This document shows positions 9,223-18,033 of a stretch of DNA of 64,000 bases, in pieces; within the stretch, counting starts at the first letter, position 1, and each line of letters opens with the position of its first letter. The translations under genes and the position numbers were made by a program. The DNA is taken from NCBI GenBank assembly GCA_947586055.1, contig CANPXL010000003.1, forward strand, positions 1-64,000, read 5' to 3'. The notes beneath the pieces are model-generated. The model made no database searches. It was not told the DNA's origin and was given only the letters and a program-made list of their open reading frames with translations. The stretch is from an uncultured Acetatifactor sp. Its GTDB lineage: Bacteria; Bacillota; Clostridia; Lachnospirales; Lachnospiraceae.

Positions 9223-10644
9223 ATGGATCTGACGATAGAAGAGATCGCCGCGGCCTGCGGCGGAAAACTGGTTTTGTGTGGCGACCAGAAAAAAGACACG
9301 CATGTCACATCCGCCGCGGTGGATTCCAGAAAAGTGTCGGAGGGCGGTATGTTTTTTGCGGTGCCGGGAGAGCATGTGGACGGACATGAATTTGTCCCCT
9401 CGGCCTTTGAAAAAGGGGCGGCTGTGGCCGTCGTGGCAAAGGAGCCCGGGACGGCGTCTCGGGAAGCGGAGAAAGCGGCGCAATGGGGCAGCTATATTCT
9501 GGTGGAGGATACGCTGCAGGCGTTAAAACAGATTGCGGAATACTACCGGGAGAAGCTGGGGATCAAGGTCGTGGGAATCACGGGAAGCGCCGGAAAGACC
9601 AGCACAAAGGAATTTATCGCCGGCGTGCTGGCAGAAAAGTACAGTGTCCTGAAGACGGAGGGCAATTTCAACAATGAGATCGGCGTACCCCTGACGCTTC
9701 TTCGCATGGAGCGGTCTCATCAGGTGGCCGTGGTGGAAATGGGAATCAGCGACTTCGGAGAGATGCATCGGCTGAGCAGAATGGCAAAACCTGACATTTG
9801 TGTCATAACTAACATCGGGCAGAGTCATCTGGATCATTTAAAGTCCAGGGACGGGATTCTGAAGGCAAAATCGGAGATCTTCGATTTCATGGCGCCGGAC
9901 GGGGAGGTCTGTCTCAACGGCGAGGACGATAAGCTTGTGCCCATCCGGGAGATCAGGGGACACAGACCGCATTTCTTCGGATTTGGAGGCAGCCCGGATC
10001 AGGAAGTCAGCGCGCAGGAGATAGAGGGAAAGGGACTGTGGGGCAGCGACGCGGTTCTGAAAATGAAGGGCGTTTCCTTCCGGGTTCATGTACCCCTTCC
10101 GGGAATCCACATGGTATTGAACGCCGCCGCGGCGGCGTGCGTGGGAGGACTTCTGGGGCTTACAAAGGAGCAGATCGCCGCCGGGATCGAAAAAATTGCG
10201 CCGGTCAACGGCCGGGATCATTTGATCCCTCTGAAAAACTATACGCTGCTCGACGACTGCTATAACGCAAATCCCGCGTCCATGCGGGCGGCGCTGGATC
10301 TGCTGGACATGGCGGATACGGAAAAGACGGCCATCCTGGGGGATATGTTCGGACTGGGAGAAGAAAACGAAGACGAGCTGCACCGGCAGGTGGGCCGGTA
10401 TGCCGCGGAAAAGGGGATCGGCCGCATCCTGTGCGCCGGCGGGCGCTGTATCCATTTATTCCGGGCTGCCAGCGAACATGCTTCCGCCGGGCAGCAGGTT
10501 TTTTATTTCCCCACGCTTGACGAGCTTCTGAATGCGCTGGAGAGGGAGCGGGAAAAGTATGTGCCGGACGGCTGTACGGCGCTGATCAAGGCATCCCACG
10601 CCATGGAATTTGAAAAGGTTCTGGCGCTTCTGGTTCAGGAATAG
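9223..10644 (+). CDS. murF: UDP-MurNAc-tripeptide--D-alanyl-D-alanine ligase
   Basis: 473-residue cytosolic Mur ligase that adds D-Ala-D-Ala to the UDP-MurNAc peptide. The P-loop ITGSAGKTSTKE, the EGNFNNEIGVPLTLL segment, the NIGQSHLDHL strand and the C-terminal ILGDMFGLGEENEDELHR motif are all present. I start at ATG 9223 (MDLTIEEIA) with AAGGGAG just upstream; the frame is open back to 9127 but that part does not look like the family. It follows ddl by 114 bp, in the same direction and pathway. A promoter-like region for the two-component pair follows its stop. Confidence 0.93.
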   Translation: MDLTIEEIAAACGGKLVLCGDQKKDTHVTSAAVDSRKVSEGGMFFAVPGEHVDGHEFVPSAFEKGAAVAVVAKEPGTASREAEKAAQWGSYILVEDTLQALKQIAEYYREKLGIKVVGITGSAGKTSTKEFIAGVLAEKYSVLKTEGNFNNEIGVPLTLLRMERSHQVAVVEMGISDFGEMHRLSRMAKPDICVITNIGQSHLDHLKSRDGILKAKSEIFDFMAPDGEVCLNGEDDKLVPIREIRGHRPHFFGFGGSPDQEVSAQEIEGKGLWGSDAVLKMKGVSFRVHVPLPGIHMVLNAAAAACVGGLLGLTKEQIAAGIEKIAPVNGRDHLIPLKNYTLLDDCYNANPASMRAALDLLDMADTEKTAILGDMFGLGEENEDELHRQVGRYAAEKGIGRILCAGGRCIHLFRAASEHASAGQQVFYFPTLDELLNALEREREKYVPDGCTALIKASHAMEFEKVLALLVQE

Positions 10645-10649
10645 AAAAG

Positions 10650-10702
10650 TTTCATAATCTTATGAAAATCTTAATCCTTTTTTGGCGCCGCCGCGGTATG
10701 CT
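10650..10702 (+). promoter_or_regulatory. Palindrome and -10 box before the vanR-like gene
   Basis: Right after murF there is a perfect 8-bp inverted repeat, TTTCATAA/TTATGAAA with a 2-bp centre (10650-10667), then AAAATCTTAA (10665-10674), then a TATGCT -10 box (10697-10702). Its position upstream of a response-regulator gene fits an autoregulatory operator; this is inference. Confidence 0.45.
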
Positions 10703-10751
10703 GAAAAAGGATTTGGTTTTTTATACTGTCCGGAACGGAGCGTAACACAAA

Positions 10752-11447
10752 ATGAGTGAAAAAATTCTGATCGTGGATGATGAACGCGAGATTGCGGATC
10801 TGGTGGAGCTGTATCTGGTCAACGAGGGATTTCAGGTATGGAAATGCGGCAGCGGTCCGGAAGCCATGGAAATCATGGAACGGGAGCGCCCGGATCTTGC
10901 CATTCTGGACGTGATGCTGCCGGGGATGAGCGGGATGGAGATCTGCAGACGCATCCGCGAAAAATATACCTATCCGGTCATCATGCTGACCGCGAAGGGA
11001 GAAGAGACGGACAAGATCACAGGTCTGACGCTGGGCGCGGACGACTATATCACAAAGCCGTTTCTGCCCCTGGAGCTGGTGGCAAGGGTGAAAGCGCAGC
11101 TGAGACGGTATAAGCGCTACAATGCGTCGGAAGAATGGGAAAAGGACGTAATGGAGATCGGAGGGCTGACGCTCAACGAAAAGACGCATCAGTGTACCCT
11201 GAACGACAGGCCCCTGAACCTGACGCCCACGGAATTTTCGATCTTGCGGATCCTGTGTGCCAGAAAAAATCAGGTGGTGAGCGCGGAGGAACTGTTTCAT
11301 CTGATCTGGGCGGACGAATACTATACGAAGAACAATAATACCATAACGGTTCACATCAGGCATCTCAGGGAAAAAATGGGAGATTCCTTTGAACATCCAA
11401 AGTACATTAAAACGGTCTGGGGGTGCGGATATAAAATTGAAGACTGA
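10752..11447 (+). CDS. OmpR-family response regulator, VanR-like
   Basis: 231 residues: a receiver domain (VDDE near residue 9, phosphoacceptor Asp in AILDVMLPG, Thr in IMLTAKGEE, Lys in DYITKPF) followed by a winged-helix output domain (NLTPTEFSILRIL, NNTITVHIRHLREKMGD, YIKTVWGCGYKIED). The sequence and the partner kinase resemble VanR of glycopeptide-sensing systems. The adjacent ddl and murF suggest it senses or adjusts cell-wall synthesis. No vanH, vanX, vanT or D-Lac/D-Ser ligase is nearby, so resistance is not implied. Confidence 0.8.
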   Translation: MSEKILIVDDEREIADLVELYLVNEGFQVWKCGSGPEAMEIMERERPDLAILDVMLPGMSGMEICRRIREKYTYPVIMLTAKGEETDKITGLTLGADDYITKPFLPLELVARVKAQLRRYKRYNASEEWEKDVMEIGGLTLNEKTHQCTLNDRPLNLTPTEFSILRILCARKNQVVSAEELFHLIWADEYYTKNNNTITVHIRHLREKMGDSFEHPKYIKTVWGCGYKIED

Positions 11448-12579
11448 AGCGAATGTTCGGCGTATTGTGGTCACGGTCCTGATCATGACGGGCGCTTTGT
11501 TTGCGTGCAGGATGCTGTTCTTTTTTTTCGACCGGTTTCTGAACGGATTTTTTGTGGACTGGTTTGAACAGAATTACGTCAGTCAGGAATGGCGGCAGCT
11601 TAACGGTTCGGGGGCCGGATATTATTACAGGAGTATCCGCTGGCCGGAGGTGAAGGTGCTGCTTTTGGAGACGATGATCGTGATCGTGTTTTTATGGGTT
11701 CTGTCCGTGCGCGTCTTGTCGTATTTTTACAGCGCCTACCGTGAGCGGAAGCTTCTGCACAGGGCGGGGGAACTGATCGGCGAATACATGGACAGCGACA
11801 GGGAAGCGGGAAAAGTGTTTCCGCCGGAGTACGCGGAGGTGGCGGCGCGGATGTCGGAGATCCGATCCGGTTTCCAGAGACAGGAGCAGCTTCTGAGAGA
11901 AGAAGCCGGGCGGAAAAACGATCTGATCACTTATCTGGCCCATGATCTGAAAACCCCGTTGACGTCCGTAATCGGCTATCTGAGCCTTTTGGAGGAAGCC
12001 CCCGACATGCCGGCGCAGCAGAGGGCGAAGTACGTGCATATCGCATGGGACAAGGCGTTGCGGCTGGAAAAGCTGATCGATGAATTTTTTGAGATTACAA
12101 GGTATAATCTTTCGCAGATTGTACTGGAACATGAGACGGTGGATCTGTCCTTTCTGCTGGTGCAGCTTGCGGACGAGTTTTATCCCATCCTGAACGCCCA
12201 CGGGAATACGGTCAGACTGGAAGGCTGCGGGGAACTGAGCGTACAGGGAGACGGAGAGAAGCTTGCCAGAGTGTTCAACAATATTCTGAAAAACGCGGTA
12301 GCTTACAGCTATCCGGATACGGAGATCCTGATCCGCGGGGAAAAGGGGGAAGACACCTTGAAGATCTGTTTTCAGAACCGCGGCAGGACCATTCCGGCGC
12401 AGAAGCTGAACGCCGTGTTTGAAAAGTTCTACCGGCTTGACGAGACCAGAAATACCAATACGGGCGGAGCCGGACTGGGACTTGCCATTGCAAGGGAGAT
12501 CGTGACGCTTCACGGAGGCGCCATTACGGCCCGGAGCGGGGACGGGGTGACAACTTTTACCGTGGAACTGCCGCTGTGA
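11437..12579 (+). CDS. Sensor histidine kinase, VanS-like
   Basis: About 380 residues from a TTG (11437) that overlaps the regulator's 3' end by 11 bp, with GGGGGTG upstream. There are two membrane segments (about 8-30 and 75-98) around a short extracellular loop, then the H-box YLAHDLKTPLTSVIGYLSLL, which closely matches VanS, an N-box (NNILKNAVAYS) and a G-box (GGAGLGLAIARE). It should autophosphorylate on the H-box His and pass phosphate to the adjacent regulator. The open frame continues upstream to 11389, but that start would lie deep inside the regulator gene with no ribosome site. Confidence 0.8.
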   Translation: MKTEANVRRIVVTVLIMTGALFACRMLFFFFDRFLNGFFVDWFEQNYVSQEWRQLNGSGAGYYYRSIRWPEVKVLLLETMIVIVFLWVLSVRVLSYFYSAYRERKLLHRAGELIGEYMDSDREAGKVFPPEYAEVAARMSEIRSGFQRQEQLLREEAGRKNDLITYLAHDLKTPLTSVIGYLSLLEEAPDMPAQQRAKYVHIAWDKALRLEKLIDEFFEITRYNLSQIVLEHETVDLSFLLVQLADEFYPILNAHGNTVRLEGCGELSVQGDGEKLARVFNNILKNAVAYSYPDTEILIRGEKGEDTLKICFQNRGRTIPAQKLNAVFEKFYRLDETRNTNTGGAGLGLAIAREIVTLHGGAITARSGDGVTTFTVELPL

Positions 12580-12663
12580 ACGGTTCCCGCAGACGGCGCG
12601 GCGGAACGGATGTCTGTCTGGAAGTTCGGAGGGAGGAATACAAAAGGCGGGAACAGAAAAAGG

Positions 12664-12690
12664 TTGTCACGGGTCCACGGACAGTATAGT
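12664..12690 (+). promoter_or_regulatory. Possible promoter of the GH95 gene
   Basis: TTGTCA (12664-12669) and TATAGT (12685-12690) with a 15-bp spacer, shorter than ideal, 44 bp before the start codon. Confidence 0.4.
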
Positions 12691-12733
12691 ATGGAAGTGA
12701 CGGTAAGACGGCAAAAGGGACGGGAGGGAAGAG

Positions 12734-14989
12734 ATGGAGACGATTTTCTTTGATCATCCGGCCGCGCGCTGGGAGGAAGCGCTGCCCATCGGAAACGGCC
12801 GGCTGGGCGCGATGGTCTTTGGGGGTATCCGGCGGGAGCGGCTGTCGCTGAATCAGGACAGCATCTGGTATGGGGGCCCGGTGGATCGCGTGAATCCGGA
12901 CGCAAAAGGCCATCTGGAGGAAGTGAGACGGCTGCTTCTGGCGGGAAAAATCCCGGAAGCGGAGAAACTGCTCTGCCTGGCGTTTTCCGGAACCCCTCAG
13001 GGAGAACGGCCTTATCAGACGCTGGGGGACCTTGAACTGTTCTATCCGGACGCGTTAGAAGGACCAGACGGCGCGGCGGAGGGAGCAGACGCCGGGAAAG
13101 CGCGGGAAAACGGCGGGGAGACGCCCTATTGTCGAGAGCTGAATCTCCGGGAGGGCATGGTTACGGAGCAGTATGCTCTGGCAGGCTGCAGGGTGAGGAA
13201 GGAGTATTTTGCCTCTTATCCCCACGGCGTCATCGTTCTTCGTATGAAGGCCTCGGAGGGGAGCATTTCTCTGGAAGCCAGACTGAGCCGGAGAAAGTTT
13301 TTTGATCATTCCGGGAAGCTGGACGACGAAACCATTTTTATGGACGGCACGCTTGGAAAGGGCGGCGTGTGTTGGATGGCGGCGGTGCGGGCCAGGGTAA
13401 AGGGCGGCGTGCGGCGTGTTGTGGGAGAACACCTTGTGATCCGGAACGCGGAGGAAATCGTGCTGTATCTGGGCTGCGAGACCTCCTTTTACGAGAAGGA
13501 TTTCCGGCAGGCTCTGCGCGCCCGGCTGGATGCTGCCGCCCAGGCCGGCTATGAGGAAGTGAAGCGGCGGCATCTTGCGGATTATCAGGATCTGTACGGG
13601 CGGGTGTCGCTGCGCATTGAGACGGAGGAAGAAGGCGGGGAACTGTCCGGCGCGCCACAGGGTTTTGACGGTTCCTTCGCGTCGCTGTATTTCCAGTTCG
13701 GAAGGTATCTTCTGATCTCTTCCAGCCGCCCGGGGAGCCTCCCGGCCACGCTGCAGGGGATCTGGAACGATTCCATGGAACCCTGCTGGGATTCCAAATA
13801 TACCATCAACATCAACACGGAGATGAACTACTGGCCGGCGGAAATGTGCGGGCTGGCCGAATGTCACCTTCCGCTGTTCGACCATCTGTTCCGGATGTGG
13901 GAGAACGGACGGCATGTAGCCCGGGAAATGTATGGCTGCAGAGGGTTTGTGGCGCACCATAATACCGATATCTGGGGGGACTGCGCGCCTCAGGACATCT
14001 ATGTTCCGGCTACCTACTGGGTCATGGGGGCGGCCTGGCTCTGTACCCATATCTGGCGCCACTATCTCTATACCCTTGATCTGGCGTTTTTGAAAAAGAT
14101 GTATCCCATTCTGGAGGACGCGGTGCTGTTCTTTCATGACTTTCTGATCGAGGTGGACGGCAGGCTGATGACGTGTCCTTCCGTCTCCCCGGAAAACACC
14201 TACATTCTGCCGTCCGGCGCAAGGGGCTGTGTGGGCGTGGGAGCAGCCATGGATAACGAGATTCTGCAGGATCTGATGGAGGAATACCTGAAAGCCTCCG
14301 AACTGCTCGGCATCCATACCGACATGGAGGAAAAAACAAAGCGGATACTGGAAAAAATTCCGAAGCTTTCCATCGGGCGCCACGGCCGGCTTCTGGAATG
14401 GCGGGAAGATTACGAGGAACAGGAGCCGGGCCACCGGCATATTTCCCATCTGTACGCCCTGTATCCTTCCGGCCGGATTACGCCGGATCGGACGCCTGAG
14501 CTTGCGGAGGCGGCGCGCAAAACGCTGGAGAGAAGACTTTCCTGCGGCGGCGGGCACACGGGCTGGAGCTGCGCATGGATTGTGAATTTTTACGCCCGGC
14601 TGGGCGACGGGGAAAAGGCGCTGGAGAACCTGAATAAACTGTGGACGAAGTCTACTTTTGTCAATCTGATGGACAACCATCCCATGGGTGACGGCTATGT
14701 GTTCCAGATCGACGGAAATCTGGGAGCTGCCGCCGCCATTGCCGAAATGCTGGTGCAGAGCGACGAGGAGAGGGTGAAGCTGCTTCCGGCCCTGCCGAAG
14801 TATTGGAAGCGGGGCAGCCTGAAAGGAATCGTGTCCGCAGGCGACGTGGTTCTGGATGTGGACTGGCGGGACGGAAAGCTGACGGAGTGTACGGCGCTGT
14901 CCCGGAGGGATCTGGAGATGACATTCCAGTATGAAGGGGAGCGAAAGGTCTGTCGGCTGAAGGCGGGGGAAAAATGTAAGGTGTTCTGA
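12734..14989 (+). CDS. Glycoside hydrolase family 95 (alpha-L-fucosidase/galactosidase type)
   Basis: 751 residues spanning the whole GH95 fold: the N-terminal beta-domain (ALPIGNGRLGAMVFGG, LNQDSIWYGGP), then the (alpha/alpha)6 barrel with GIWNDSMEPCWDSKYTININ, HNTDIWGDCAPQ and GHRHISHLYALYPSG, and a C-terminal domain. The family removes alpha-1,2-L-fucose, or in some members L-galactose, from glycans. There is no signal peptide, so it would act on imported oligosaccharides in the cytosol. It stands alone, without transporter or regulator beside it. Confidence 0.88.
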   Translation: METIFFDHPAARWEEALPIGNGRLGAMVFGGIRRERLSLNQDSIWYGGPVDRVNPDAKGHLEEVRRLLLAGKIPEAEKLLCLAFSGTPQGERPYQTLGDLELFYPDALEGPDGAAEGADAGKARENGGETPYCRELNLREGMVTEQYALAGCRVRKEYFASYPHGVIVLRMKASEGSISLEARLSRRKFFDHSGKLDDETIFMDGTLGKGGVCWMAAVRARVKGGVRRVVGEHLVIRNAEEIVLYLGCETSFYEKDFRQALRARLDAAAQAGYEEVKRRHLADYQDLYGRVSLRIETEEEGGELSGAPQGFDGSFASLYFQFGRYLLISSSRPGSLPATLQGIWNDSMEPCWDSKYTININTEMNYWPAEMCGLAECHLPLFDHLFRMWENGRHVAREMYGCRGFVAHHNTDIWGDCAPQDIYVPATYWVMGAAWLCTHIWRHYLYTLDLAFLKKMYPILEDAVLFFHDFLIEVDGRLMTCPSVSPENTYILPSGARGCVGVGAAMDNEILQDLMEEYLKASELLGIHTDMEEKTKRILEKIPKLSIGRHGRLLEWREDYEEQEPGHRHISHLYALYPSGRITPDRTPELAEAARKTLERRLSCGGGHTGWSCAWIVNFYARLGDGEKALENLNKLWTKSTFVNLMDNHPMGDGYVFQIDGNLGAAAAIAEMLVQSDEERVKLLPALPKYWKRGSLKGIVSAGDVVLDVDWRDGKLTECTALSRRDLEMTFQYEGERKVCRLKAGEKCKVF

Positions 14990-15059
14990 GAGACGGGACT
15001 GCCGGGCTTAAGCGGGACGGCTGCCGGACGCGCGCTGCGGAGAAAGGAGAGAGATTCCA

Positions 15060-15527
15060 ATGTCAAAACTGCAATGGGGGTCTGGATATTACGGAAGAGA
15101 TAAGGCGGGGGCCATACGCGCCCGGAAGGAGATCTACCCCGGGATCGTCACACCCTCGGACCTGTATGACGCCCTGGCCGGATTATGGTGCGCGGATACC
15201 TGCGCGCCCCGCATGAGAGCGGAATGGACGCCGGAAAACAGGACGCTGGGACAGTGCTCCATAACCGCTTTTCTCGCGCAGGATATTTTTGGCGGGGAAG
15301 TGCGGGGGATGACTACGGATAACGGCAGCATACACTGTTACAATGTAGTAAACGGCGTGACGTTTGACCTGACCAGCGAACAGTTCGGGGAAAAAGCAAA
15401 GGATCTCGTCTACGGGGACGATCCCGTTCAGGACCGCGAGTCCCCGTATCATTTCGGCAAGGCGGAGAAGAGACAGCGGTATGAATTCCTGAAAAACGCG
15501 CTGGGGGAAAAACAGGGGGAATCTTAA
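15060..15527 (+). CDS. YunG-like protein
   Basis: 155 residues resembling the YunG family, small cytosolic proteins without known function. Family-like features are the LGQCSITAFLAQDIFGGEV stretch with its Cys, the HCYNVVNGVTFDLTSEQF strand and the C-terminal RYEFLK helix. The QCxxTA and HxxN arrangement recalls papain-like or transglutaminase-like folds, but activity has not been shown to my knowledge. AAGGAG precedes the start. Its 70-bp spacing from the GH95 gene allows cotranscription. Confidence 0.6.
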   Translation: MSKLQWGSGYYGRDKAGAIRARKEIYPGIVTPSDLYDALAGLWCADTCAPRMRAEWTPENRTLGQCSITAFLAQDIFGGEVRGMTTDNGSIHCYNVVNGVTFDLTSEQFGEKAKDLVYGDDPVQDRESPYHFGKAEKRQRYEFLKNALGEKQGES

Positions 15528-15625
15528 TCATTTATTAGGAAAACGGCAAGGAAAAATTAATCCGCCCGTCCTTTGGGACGTCTATCATGGAAACTGTTCC
15601 AAAAAGAACAGGAGGCGGAAGAACG

Positions 15626-16645
15626 ATGCGGAAAGTTTTATGTTATCTGGTGTTGACGGCACTTTGCGTTATTTTGATCTGGCGGCTGGCGGAAGGAGGA
15701 AACGGGGACGCAGAAGCGAGATTCCCTGTTCCGAACGTCATTCTCATGGATGAGGACGGGGAAGATGCGGCGGAGAAGAGCGGCGGGGCGGCTCCGGAAT
15801 TCGGAGACATTGCGCTGGACGCCCTTTACAGTCCCTGCGCGGCGCTGGTAGACGTGGAATCGGGACAGATACTGGCGGAGAAGAACGGCGATGAAAAAAT
15901 GTATCCCGCGTCCATGACCAAGCTGATGGCGGCGCTGGTAGCGGTGGAACACACGCAGGACTGGAGCGGGACGATTGAGATCCCTCAGGAAATTTTTGCG
16001 GCTCTCTATGCGGCGCATGCTTCTCTGGCAGGATTTGAACCGGGAGAGAAAGTGACGCCGGAGGATCTGCTCTACGGGATGCTTCTGCCGTCCGGGGCGG
16101 AGTGCTGTACGGTTTACGCCGCGTGGCTGGCGGGAGACGAAGAGACCTTTGTGGAGTGGATGAACGAAAAGGCGGCGGAGCTGGGAATGGAACATACTCA
16201 TTTCTGTAATACCACCGGACTGCACGACGACGGGCATTATTCCACGGCGGAGGATATGGCGGTTCTGATGCGGGAGTGCCTGAAAAACGAGACGCTGCGG
16301 CGCGCGCTGATGACGAAGGAATACCGGACGGGGGCTCTGGCGGGACATCCGGACGGGCTGGTCATGGAGAGCACCCTGTTTCAGGTGATCGACGGGAGCG
16401 AGGACCTTGCCGGGATGCTTGAGAAAGCGGAACGTGCGGGAGCGGCGCTGCTCGGCGGAAAGACAGGATACACCTCTCAGGCGGGGCTTTGTCTGGCAAG
16501 CTTTGGCCGGGCGGGCGGCAGAGAATATGTTCTGGTCACGGCGGGGGCGGAGGGAAACCACAACACGGAACCCTTTCATGTGGAAGACGCGTTGGCAGTA
16601 TACGCTCAGCTCGGGGGAAAATCGGAAACGGGTCAGGAAAAGTAG
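15626..16645 (+). CDS. D-alanyl-D-alanine carboxypeptidase, S11 family
   Basis: About 339 residues: an uncleaved-looking N-terminal membrane segment (about 3-20) and a penicillin-binding S11 domain that trims the terminal D-Ala of peptidoglycan stem peptides outside the cell. The catalytic SxxK is SMTK, the KTG is KTGYTS. The second motif reads PSGAECC, so the usual Asn of SxN is replaced by Ala. I start at ATG 15626, just after AGGAGGCGG, not at 15587. Its stop lies inside the 3' end of the convergent plsC. Confidence 0.85.
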   Translation: MRKVLCYLVLTALCVILIWRLAEGGNGDAEARFPVPNVILMDEDGEDAAEKSGGAAPEFGDIALDALYSPCAALVDVESGQILAEKNGDEKMYPASMTKLMAALVAVEHTQDWSGTIEIPQEIFAALYAAHASLAGFEPGEKVTPEDLLYGMLLPSGAECCTVYAAWLAGDEETFVEWMNEKAAELGMEHTHFCNTTGLHDDGHYSTAEDMAVLMRECLKNETLRRALMTKEYRTGALAGHPDGLVMESTLFQVIDGSEDLAGMLEKAERAGAALLGGKTGYTSQAGLCLASFGRAGGREYVLVTAGAEGNHNTEPFHVEDALAVYAQLGGKSETGQEK

Positions 16646-17373
16646 GTCTCCTTCAGCGCAAAGTACCGCTGGGACAGGATCCCGCTTACGTAACCGCCCA
16701 GATTCTTTTTTATTTCCCGGTCCAGGCTGTCAGGGCGGACAGGTTCCAGAAATTCGATGACGACCCGGGCCTTTTTTATCTTTGGGAAGTGGTCCTCGAA
16801 GACGCCGGCGGAATTGACGATGACCATGGGCACTACGGGAACCTTTCCCTTTTCCGCGATCTTGAAGCTGCCGTCGTGGAAGGGAAGAAAAGTGTCGTTG
16901 ACTTTGTTGCGGGTCCCCTCAGGGAAAATGCAGAGGGAGATGCCCTTTTTTACCTCTTCGGCGCCCTTCAGGATGGTTTTCAGCCCTTCTTTTATGTCGG
17001 AGCGGTCCAGAAACAGGCAGTGGATGTTCTTCATCCAGAGATTTAACAGCGGCCAGGTCCGCATTTCCGCCTTTGCCACATAGCCTGTCACCCCGGGAAA
17101 AACAGGGCTGGAAAGCACAATGTCAAAATAACTGCGGTGGTTGCCCACATAGAGCACCGCCGTGTCGTCCGGGATATTTTCCCGCCCGAGGACGATCAGC
17201 TCGGTTCCGGCCAGCCGCCGGATGCATCGAAAGCCCCAGTTTACAATGGCTCTGGAGCTTCGGTCCTTTACGCCCGGGTTGCATTTGCCGATGATCCACT
17301 CTGCGATCAGAACAGGGATGGAAAGGACCAGAAACAGTATCAGATAGAGGACAAGGATAATAAAACGGAACAT
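16633..17373 (-). CDS. plsC: 1-acyl-sn-glycerol-3-phosphate acyltransferase
   Basis: 246-residue membrane acyltransferase making phosphatidic acid. The N-terminal hydrophobic segment (about 3-27) is followed by the HX4D motif NHRSYFD (His79, Asp84) and the substrate-binding FPEGTR near residue 150. It runs convergently to the carboxypeptidase gene and their 3' ends overlap by 13 bp, without room for a terminator hairpin between them. Confidence 0.88.
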   Translation of the reverse strand: MFRFIILVLYLILFLVLSIPVLIAEWIIGKCNPGVKDRSSRAIVNWGFRCIRRLAGTELIVLGRENIPDDTAVLYVGNHRSYFDIVLSSPVFPGVTGYVAKAEMRTWPLLNLWMKNIHCLFLDRSDIKEGLKTILKGAEEVKKGISLCIFPEGTRNKVNDTFLPFHDGSFKIAEKGKVPVVPMVIVNSAGVFEDHFPKIKKARVVIEFLEPVRPDSLDREIKKNLGGYVSGILSQRYFALKETYFS

Positions 17374-17433
17374 ACGGAAATCTCTCTTTGCTTTCTTTTT
17401 TGCGCACGGCGTTTTGCCGTCCCGCTTCTTCCC

Positions 17434-17462
17434 ATCTTATCATAAAACAGCCCGGGTGTACA
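17434..17462 (-). promoter_or_regulatory. Candidate promoter of plsC
   Basis: On the minus strand TGTACA and TAAGAT are separated by 17 bp, about 60 bp before the plsC start. The -35 box is weak. Confidence 0.4.
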
Positions 17463-17498
17463 TAGAATAGAGCAAAAGAAAAAGGGTTATGCAAAGAA

Positions 17499-17930
17499 AT
17501 GATGAAAAAGCGGGGAAAGAGACCTCGCCTGCCAAAGGTGTTGCTGTGCCTGTTTACGGCGGCGCTGCTTCTGGCAGGATGCGGTTTTTTAAAGGAAGAG
17601 ACCATAAAGCTGCGGGATCTGGAATTTACGGTGCTCAGCGAGGAAAAGATACCTGCGGAACTGCTGACGATCATAGAGGAGAAAAAGGCCGATCCTTTTC
17701 AGATTACCTACAGCGACAACCAGTATCTTTATATCTGCGTGGGCTACGGGGAGCAGGAGACGGGAGGCTACAGCATCGCGGTCGATGAACTGTATCTGAC
17801 GCAGACCAATATCTGCGCCGGCACGAGTCTTCTGGGACCGGAAGCATCGGAGAAGTCGAACAAAACGCCTTCCTATCCCTACATAGTGATCAAGACGGAA
17901 TATCTGGATATGACGGTGCTGTTTGAATAG
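17499..17930 (+). CDS. PrcB-like lipoprotein
   Basis: 143 residues: a basic N terminus, a hydrophobic segment and a lipobox LLAGC (Cys about 28), so a surface lipoprotein. The mature part matches the PrcB C-terminal domain (YLYICVGYGEQETGGYSI..., then ...SYPYIVIKT), named after the accessory subunit of the PrtP/dentilisin protease complex. No protease gene is adjacent. The start (ATG ATG) has AAAGGG about 11 bp upstream. Confidence 0.7.
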   Translation: MMKKRGKRPRLPKVLLCLFTAALLLAGCGFLKEETIKLRDLEFTVLSEEKIPAELLTIIEEKKADPFQITYSDNQYLYICVGYGEQETGGYSIAVDELYLTQTNICAGTSLLGPEASEKSNKTPSYPYIVIKTEYLDMTVLFE

Positions 17931-18033
17931 GCACGGCTGAATTGTTACTGTGGGAAAGCGCGTCGGTGCGGTGGCTCTTTTCTTTTTGCCGGATTCGTGA
18001 TAAACTGTAGAAAAAGGTTTCAGGGAGGCGCTT

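Noticed and set aside
8053..12579. Vancomycin-resistance cluster
   Set aside because: The regulators are VanR/VanS-like, but the ligase has the Tyr-containing loop of D-Ala-D-Ala enzymes, and vanH, vanX, vanXY and vanT are absent.
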